Shown: piece by piece, positions 59,401 to 64,000 of the stretch | Layout of the letters: each line of letters begins with the position of its first letter | Position numbering within the stretch: position 1 is the stretch's first letter | Assembly: GCF_026914265.1 (NCBI RefSeq) | Contig: NC_069124.1 | Span: 6,846,213-6,910,212, forward strand | Direction of reading: 5' to 3' | Length of the DNA stretch: 64,000 nt | DNA from: Mya arenaria | Lineage: Eukaryota > Mollusca > Bivalvia > Myida > Myidae | The notes under the pieces: model-generated | What the model was told of the DNA's origin: nothing | Databases searched by the model: none | The model's input: the letters and a program-made list of their open reading frames with translations, nothing else | Program-made: the position numbers and the translations under genes

Positions 59401-62400
59401 GTAGTTCTGACGTCTTACTACCGATCGATTTCGCTGCTCTGTGTTTTAAGTATAGTCAATTTATAGACATACTTGATCGTACAAGAAACAGAAAAATGAT
59501 TACTGAAAGTTTTTACATGATTTATTACAAAGTAAAGAGTTTATCAGGACAGCATCTGGCAGTAGCTTATAACGAAATAAATACCGAATTATCACGTCGG
59601 TAAACGGTTTACGAGACGTTTGGGACTTCAAATGTGTTTTTGTTCGAAACCCTCTCGTGCGAACAACGCTACTTGTAAATTGCCATATTTAGCACTCGTT
59701 ACGACTAGCCTTTCGAAGAAAACATTCCTACAATAGTCATATCTTTCGAGTCCTTTTGCGTTGTCGCCGGCTGAATTATTCAAAACCTTCCCGTCTGCTA
59801 TGGCTAAAAACTTTCATATATTCAGAAAACACTTTTTCACAATTACGTTAGTGGCACTCATATTCAAAATCAATACATACTCATGTATAACAAACATCAA
59901 TTTTGACTGATAAACCTTTAACTACTTACTTAATAATGCATTTATGAAAAATATTAATTACTGATAACAAAATTGTTACCGTGTATTTATTAGCAGAAAG
60001 CGCAAAAATATTAAATGATTTGTGAATGCTAAAAGATTTACTGTGGTCTACTTTAGTCTCATATGGTAGAAACACCGTGTTTTATGCTCATTTCTTTCAA
60101 ATTAAAGTCTGTATTCTTCATATAAATCATTGTTTTCGACATTTGTTTATCGTTTTTGAAATATTAAAACAATATAATGAATTATGGTAAATCTTATTTG
60201 GTAGTAGGAGTGCATCTTTAATAAGGCTAAAACATGTACACATACACGTAGTAAGCACCGCACTCTCGACTTGCTCGACAGAGATGAACAAACGCTTGTA
60301 TCCGCTAGCGGTCTTTCTTGAGTATCACTTGTTTTAAAGCTAAACTTGATCGATATTTTTTTTACAAACGACCGGACAGTTTATCATACTTTTCTGAAAT
60401 GGCTTATTGATTATCTTAAAGTTGTCGTTGTTCTGATTGTAAGTTAACGATAATGGCATATCGTTAAACCCCTCAAAAACGCACGCCAACTTCATTACTG
60501 TTGTTTTTCAGGTGTACAACACTCCACATTCAGACGAACTTCTCAACATCCTTCAGACTTTGCTCCGCATAGACACAGAAGCGGGGGATGGGTGAGACCC
60601 CTTTTTAACTCTGTATTGCAACACATTTTGATGAAATTTAATACTTTTAAGTGGAGGGAATTCCTTCTCATTGCCGTAGATTCATGTATCCGCCCATCTA
60701 CATTTGGCGCCTTTCTTGCTTGTTCTTAAAGGGGCTGTACACCGTATGATGAAATAGCGAAAAAAATTTTTTTTGGCAAAAACTGACATTAACTTGCATG
60801 TGTGCAATGCATTGAAACTAACTAACTGAAGTACCACATAGTTTACAATTAATTTATTTTTCATAGTTTTTTTCTTGTTTTTTTACATTTTGGTATTTTT
60901 TTCCAATTATGATATCAAATAGTAAAACATTTTATTAAATAATTGTCATGAGATTCGTTACTGAAAAATATTTTTTTAGTGCCAATACGGTTAAGTTTTT
61001 ATCCGGTTTGGACGTTTGTTTTATGGTTGCTTTTTATATAAGCTTAAAATCTTTGTTGATTTCATTTCCAATAGAACAGCCTATTATTTCGGCCAAATTA
61101 AATATATATTTTACATATGTCTTTGTTTTCCCTGAGCGCAATCATTATACAAACCTATTTGTAGACTTCCTTTTATTTATTAAGTATTGCAGTAGTTCTA
61201 GGAAGACGTTTTGTGTCTTAAATCGCAGTTAATTTGAACAGGAAGCGATTCAAATGTTTATTTAGTGGTTTCTTACAACATTTTAAATTCTGAAGTCAAG
61301 CCTTATGTTATTGTTGTTTTCTCTTACTAAATATTCATTATGGCGTATTTTTCATTGAAATTCGAAATAAGCATGCACTTTGGGTATCGGGCATTTTTGT
61401 TTTGGCTTTTGTTGTAGGCAAAATTCTAGAAAGTTTGAAAAAATATTTTATTGCAATAAAAACGGATTGTCTTGTTAATGAATCTAACTAATCTATTTCT
61501 AACAAATCCGAACTTGTTTAGGGACTGTTTTGGGTATTTAAGATTTTTCGTATTTCTGTTTAAAATGGAGATGATTAAAACCGTATAATTAAACCCAAAA
61601 CAGTTTTGCAATATTAAGATAGATGGGGTTTGACAATTTCAGCATTTTTTGTAACTATTACAATTATCACTAAAAGCTTTGGTTCGAAGTATATGAAACA
61701 CGCAATAAACTGAAAAACCTTTACGACTCACTATCGACAATTACGCCCTTTCAACTACGCGCAGTAAAACAAAAATCGAACATGTTTTAATTAATCAACG
61801 CAATAAGCAATTAAACTTTTGTTGTTTTTCAATCCCAGAGATGTACGGTGGGATTGTGCAGAGACGGCTGTCCGCCAGGCAATCTACATGCCACTCCCAA
61901 AGGCTCAAGCCTCTTCCACTCTTATGGTGGCCAAGTCATCAAAGCAGCTCTTCTGTGATCATTGCGGCTTCTTCAATAAACAATGTCAGGACTTCAGTGC
62001 TCAAACAAACCTTGCACCCATTCAAAGCTCTTCCTCTGCTGTGATTAATGTTGACACAAAATCTTCTTTCGCAAATGCCATATCGGAACTGAATTCGAAA
62101 AACTTTTCTCAGCAAATAGCTCAAACAGCTGCGAATGCCAGTAACTCGGCATCTGCTGAGCCTTCTTTAGTTGTTCCGGTTCCGCCACCCCCACCTCCTA
62201 TGCCCGGAGCGGGCGTTCCTTCTCCTCCACCACCACCACCACCACCACCAGGAGCTGGGATCCCACCACCACCACCGCCGCCGCCTTTTCCGGGAGGCGC
62301 CCCTGCTCCACCTCCACCTCCGCCTCCCCCAGGACTCCCGGGGTTCCCACAACCTCCTCCACCACCACCGCTGCCACCGGGAAGTGGTATACCGCCACCG

Positions 62401-63377
62401 CCGCCACCACCACCAGGAACCGGAGGTGCTATTCCTTCTCCACCGCTCCCACCAGGTGGCCTTCAAAGGGCGTCAACGTTTCCATTAAGATCTCAACCTG
62501 AATATTTGCCACATATAAGCACGCCTACACCAAAACATAAGATGAAAACATTCAACTGGTCGAAAATTCCTCCGAATTCCGTTACAGGTTTGTTGCTTAA
62601 TTACATTTATAGCTGCATATAATTAATGAAACTTGAAATACAAGTCTATTCGTGTTGTATTTCAAACGATGATGTCCTTTAACCTCCGTTTTATCTCCAG
62701 GAGTACAGCGCCCACAATATTCCATAGGAAAGCCATGCGATGCATGTAGGATATGACATTAAAATATCAAAGTTTAAAACATTCCAATCTAGCCGAGGTA
62801 TCTTTCGCGAAACTTTTGTTTTTGTTTATATTGATTAAGCTATTACGTGAGCTACACAACAAGAGCACCCTCAACTTCTGTATTTGGTTATTGTAACTTG
62901 TATTTACCCCACACCACAATGATACCACATGTCCGACGATCCCGTCTTTCATGTGATACCAACGTATTGTATACATTTATCATATACTTATCCACTTTCA
63001 CATACCTCATATCCATTGCAAATAGCGATCGGCTGAATTGAGGGTACATGCACTATGGATTCACTGACTGGTCAAATTCGGTATTCCCAATATTGATATA
63101 TATTTTTGTAGTTCTTGTTCGTTTGTCTTAAGCTTCGTCTTTCAATCGTTGTGTTATCAAACAATTAAGAAAAGTGAATGGCTTCTAGGACCGTCAATGT
63201 TATGTAAATGTACTTTTTTACTGTATCGCCCCTCCAGTTGAAGGTAACGTGTGGAAGGAAGTGATCTCTATGGACGACCAGATTCCCGTCAACTACGACA
63301 CAATCGAGCAGCTCTTCTGTCTCAAAACCATCGAGCACGAGGCTAAAGGACCCGTCAAACAGCATGTGCCCTCAAAG
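50292..63377 (+). CDS. INF2: Inverted formin-2-like gene, central exons (runs off the window)
   Basis: Five exons join in phase: 50292-50451, 52835-53013, 60512-60591, 61839-62587 and 63238-63377. Formins nucleate and elongate unbranched actin; INF2 also severs and depolymerises filaments and acts at ER and mitochondria. Exon 1 (YKFSVIVHEIR ... TEDLEERTRLRNQFIG) resembles the human INF2 DID end (TEDLRARTQLRNEFIG, from memory), and the next exon (LNLLDIIDELRNEDDEDL, then GVDVNDHNAIFNALYEK) matches INF2 better than DIAPH, DAAM or FMNL. Exon 4 carries the linker, FH1 and the first FH2 helix (KMKTFNWSKIP). Exon 5 begins VEGNVWKEV, the FH2 tryptophan region. Introns are large (2.4, 7.5, 1.2 and 0.65 kb). 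The N-terminal exons and most of FH2 lie outside or were not found. The family call is firm; the INF2 assignment rests on the DID end. Confidence 0.85.
50452..52834. other. Formin intron
   Basis: No gene. 51290-51470 contains 'ggacatgccccggacccccc' and similar G/C-rich blocks of a kind dispersed in bivalve genomes. 52195-52275 is a tRNA-like piece. Short AT dinucleotide runs lie at 51655-51668 and 52040-52056. Confidence 0.5.
52195..52275 (-). repeat. tRNA-derived SINE head or tRNA relic
   Basis: On the minus strand 'tggcctagtggttaaggtat' looks like a tRNA D-arm/A-box and 'gtttgcaacccgc' like a T-arm/B-box, about 40 nt apart, with an A/T-rich stretch where the anticodon arm should be. A functional tRNA is unlikely; a SINE head is more likely. 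Confidence 0.4.
52835..53013 (+). CDS. INF2: Formin exon: post-DID helical region
   Basis: Acceptor 'tatatag', donor GTAGGT. Codes GLNLLDIIDELRNEDDEDLV through IFNALYEK, 179 nt, with an acidic stretch (DDEKQEDDEAL). It matches the INF2 region just after the DID in length and pattern. Confidence 0.9.
53920..54060. repeat. Irregular short tandem repeat
   Basis: Variants of 'gttcagtcgcttat' and 'gtcgcttat' recur about ten times. The frame at 53872-54054 spans it and is not a gene. Confidence 0.8.
54660..56510 (-). mobile_element. CR1/L2-type LINE relic
   Basis: Minus strand. 56173-56490 resembles the end of a LINE endonuclease (LGLHQHVQFSTYTGGNILDL and ITCKQGPYISDNCAV, like the 'GPYLSDHCAV' pattern). 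55020-55208 resembles late RT (TKEAAETLMLSLVIFYLDNC, then ILYGIPQNVIIKIQRVSN). 54699-55001 resembles the region after RT (LPIKARVTFKVLTFMYHCLV, then RTLRSSN). The order is correct for one element, but the catalytic RT core between about 55260 and 56170 is mostly unreadable or missing. Several frame changes and stops make it dead. Confidence 0.8.
56558..56778 (+). mobile_element. tRNA-derived SINE (bivalve V-SINE-like)
   Basis: A tRNA-like head at 56558-56622 has an A-box-like 'ggttagcgcatttgc' and a B-box 'gggttcggttcccgg'. A body follows (acaagaccacactctcgcg, then aatcgttgtaaaa) ending in an A-rich tail. The head lacks a proper acceptor stem, so it is not a tRNA gene. The body recurs at 57184-57273. 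Resemblance to the V-SINE group described in bivalves is from memory. Confidence 0.75.
57184..57273 (+). mobile_element. 3' part of a second SINE copy
   Basis: Starts 'acaacacaagaccacac' and ends 'acaatcgttgtaaaa', matching about 56686-56775 with few differences but without the tRNA-like head. A 5'-truncated sibling of the SINE 400 bp upstream. Confidence 0.75.
59182..59237. repeat. Hairpin with 25-bp arms
   Basis: Arms 59182-59206 (cctcggcaccccagcgtatt plus ataac) and 59213-59237 pair with one mismatch around a 6-nt loop. 'catttccag' flanks the hairpin on both sides (near 59170 and 59240). It is GC-rich in an AT-rich intron, and its origin is unknown. Confidence 0.85.
59880..60232. repeat. 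Dispersed repeat, copy 2
   Basis: Partner of 43284-43690 in the same orientation; shares 'ataaacctttaactactta' and the later blocks in order. Confidence 0.65.
60512..60591 (+). CDS. INF2: Formin exon: short linker after DID
   Basis: Acceptor 'gtttttcag', donor GTGAGA. Codes VYNTPHSDELLNILQTLLRI then DTEAGDG, 80 nt. It matches the INF2 helix after 'ASLFHK' in position and pattern. Confidence 0.85.
60592..61838. other. Formin intron with a dispersed repeat
   Basis: 60725-60960 starts 'taaaggggctgtacaccgta' and 'gatgaaatagcgaaaaaaat', a phrase I associate with a common bivalve interspersed repeat. The 94-codon frame at 60948-61232 is AT-rich, without motif or splice support. Confidence 0.45.
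61839..62587 (+). CDS. INF2: Formin exon: linker, FH1 proline tract and start of FH2
   Basis: Acceptor 'aatcccag', donor GTTTGT. 749 nt in phase on both sides. Starts GDVRWDCAETAVRQAIYMPL, has a small cysteine cluster (CDHCGFFNKQC), then at about 62180-62460 some seven runs of 5-9 prolines separated by glycine-rich spacers (PGAG, PGSG, PGTGG), the profilin-binding FH1 of formins. It ends KMKTFNWSKIPPNSVT, the FH2 entry. The antisense Trp- and Val-rich frames here are shadows of the GC-rich proline codons. Confidence 0.92.
62588..63237. other. Formin intron, nothing recognised
   Basis: 650 bp, AT-rich. Frames at 62767-62976 and 62847-63041 overlap on opposite strands and show no motif. Confidence 0.5.
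63238..63377 (+). CDS. INF2: Formin exon: FH2 lasso/linker region
   Basis: Acceptor 'cccctccag', donor GTTAGT. Codes VEGNVWKEVISMDDQIPVNY through PVKQHVPSK, 140 nt, phase-matched. The VW tryptophan is the conserved FH2 lasso position. The next exon should lie beyond the window. Confidence 0.9.
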
Positions 63378-64000
63378 GTTAGTTTTCTATGACAATTTAC
63401 TGTTTTCTCTACCCCCCTCCCTTTAATAGTTAGGGTTTGGCATGTATGTTTTTGTCAACTCCCGTTTGATAGTGGCCCACTTACTATTTTCCTTCTTTGT
63501 ATTGCTTGTTCTTTCATCAAATACCAGTACATTAAACACATTTCCTTACGTTTGGTGAATTCGTTTTAGTTTGATGGCCTTTTCACCATGTCTCGTTCAC
63601 GGTAATAATACTTGGGCATGCGATATTCTAGACTGCAAACCTTCTTTAGATCTAAGTGTCTGATGATGCATTCAATGTTCTCGTCTGCAGTTGTTTTTTA
63701 TGCCCCCGAAGGTGGGCATATTAAAATTGCACCGTCCGTCGTCCGTCCGGCTCTGTAACTTTCCCTTGTATGGACAGATTTTAAAATAACTTGCCACATG
63801 TGTTCCACATACCAAGACGACGTGTGGCGTGCAAGACTCGTGTCCCTACCTCAAAGGTCAAGGTCACACTTAGTGTTTATTCACAATGGAGTGCTGCATA
63901 TAAGGACATAGAGTATAGGTTGTCGTGTCCGGGCTGTAACTTTATCTTGTATGGACAGATTTTAAAATAACTTGCCACATGTACCACATGACAAGACGAC
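63378..64000. repeat. Formin intron with a dispersed bivalve repeat at the right edge
   Basis: From about 63689: 'tgcccccgaaggtgggcata', 'ccgtccgtcgtccgtccgg', 'cttgtatggacagatttt' and 'aaggtcaaggtcacactta'. The phrase 'ttgtatggacagattttaaa' recurs 200 bp later (63766 and 63949), so two repeat modules are present. A decayed relative lies at 35960-36250. Non-coding. Confidence 0.65.

Larger units (their letters stand above)
53014..60511. other. Large formin intron (7.5 kb) rich in repeats
   Basis: Contains a short-period repeat (53920-54060), a CR1/L2-type LINE relic (54660-56510), a SINE and a SINE tail (56558-56778, 57184-57273), a near-perfect hairpin (59182-59237) and a dispersed repeat (59880-60232). 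57300-59100 shows nothing I recognise. No nested gene is supported. Confidence 0.6.

Noticed and set aside
60948-61232. 94-codon frame in a formin intron
   Set aside because: AT-rich, Phe/Leu/Ile-dominated, without splice support, next to a dispersed repeat.
62167-62488. Trp-, Arg-, Val- and His-rich frames over the FH1 region on both strands
   Set aside because: They are shadow readings of the (cca/ccg/cct) proline codons of the formin exon.

Overview
The window is nuclear DNA from an animal, almost certainly a bivalve mollusc. It is AT-rich, its genes are split by GT-AG introns, and it carries animal genes (torsin AAA+ ATPases, a PLP-dependent Cys/Met enzyme, a GABA-A-type receptor subunit, an INF2-type formin) among many decayed repeats of kinds common in bivalves. 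The bivalve call is inference from repeat style and gene content; no species name can be supported.  Layout. (1) About 0.5-35.7 kb: a tandem array of five torsin-like gene copies on the + strand. A (2170-4988), B (8633-10828), C (14477-17432) and D (31161-33235) form two duplicated two-gene blocks (A+B and C+D). E (34515-35711) is an older wreck. Only D reads through all five exons. C has one in-frame stop, A has a frameshifting deletion plus a stop, B has lost exons 4-5 and several reading frames. Exons 2-5 keep identical lengths (263, 176, 125 and 269 nt) in A, C and D, so the exon models check each other. (2) About 19.34-28.87 kb: an insertion inside block C+D made of an L1/Tx1-like LINE with a BEL/Pao LTR retrotransposon fossil in or beside its 3' end. 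Block A+B lacks it. (3) 36.4-38.6 kb, minus strand: a four-exon Cys/Met-metabolism PLP enzyme (cystathionine gamma-lyase type), complete at about 414 aa. (4) 39.8-44.1 kb, minus strand: the last three exons of a GABA-A beta-like Cys-loop receptor (TM1 to TM4); the ligand-binding exons were not found. (5) 50.3 kb to the right edge, + strand: five exons of an inverted-formin-2 (INF2) type gene covering the end of the DID, a dimerization-like stretch, the FH1 proline tract and the start of FH2. It runs off the window.  Introns and spacers hold a 2.64-kb foldback element with about 0.5-kb inverted arms and a 5-bp target duplication, a 1.1-kb element built of 175-180-bp tandem monomers, tRNA-derived SINEs, a CR1/L2-type LINE relic, a Crypton-like recombinase relic, MITE-like repeats and a minisatellite. 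The genes do not form an obvious pathway. The clearest biological story is the torsin birth-and-death array, whose proteins have an unusually long, two-segment hydrophobic N-terminus.
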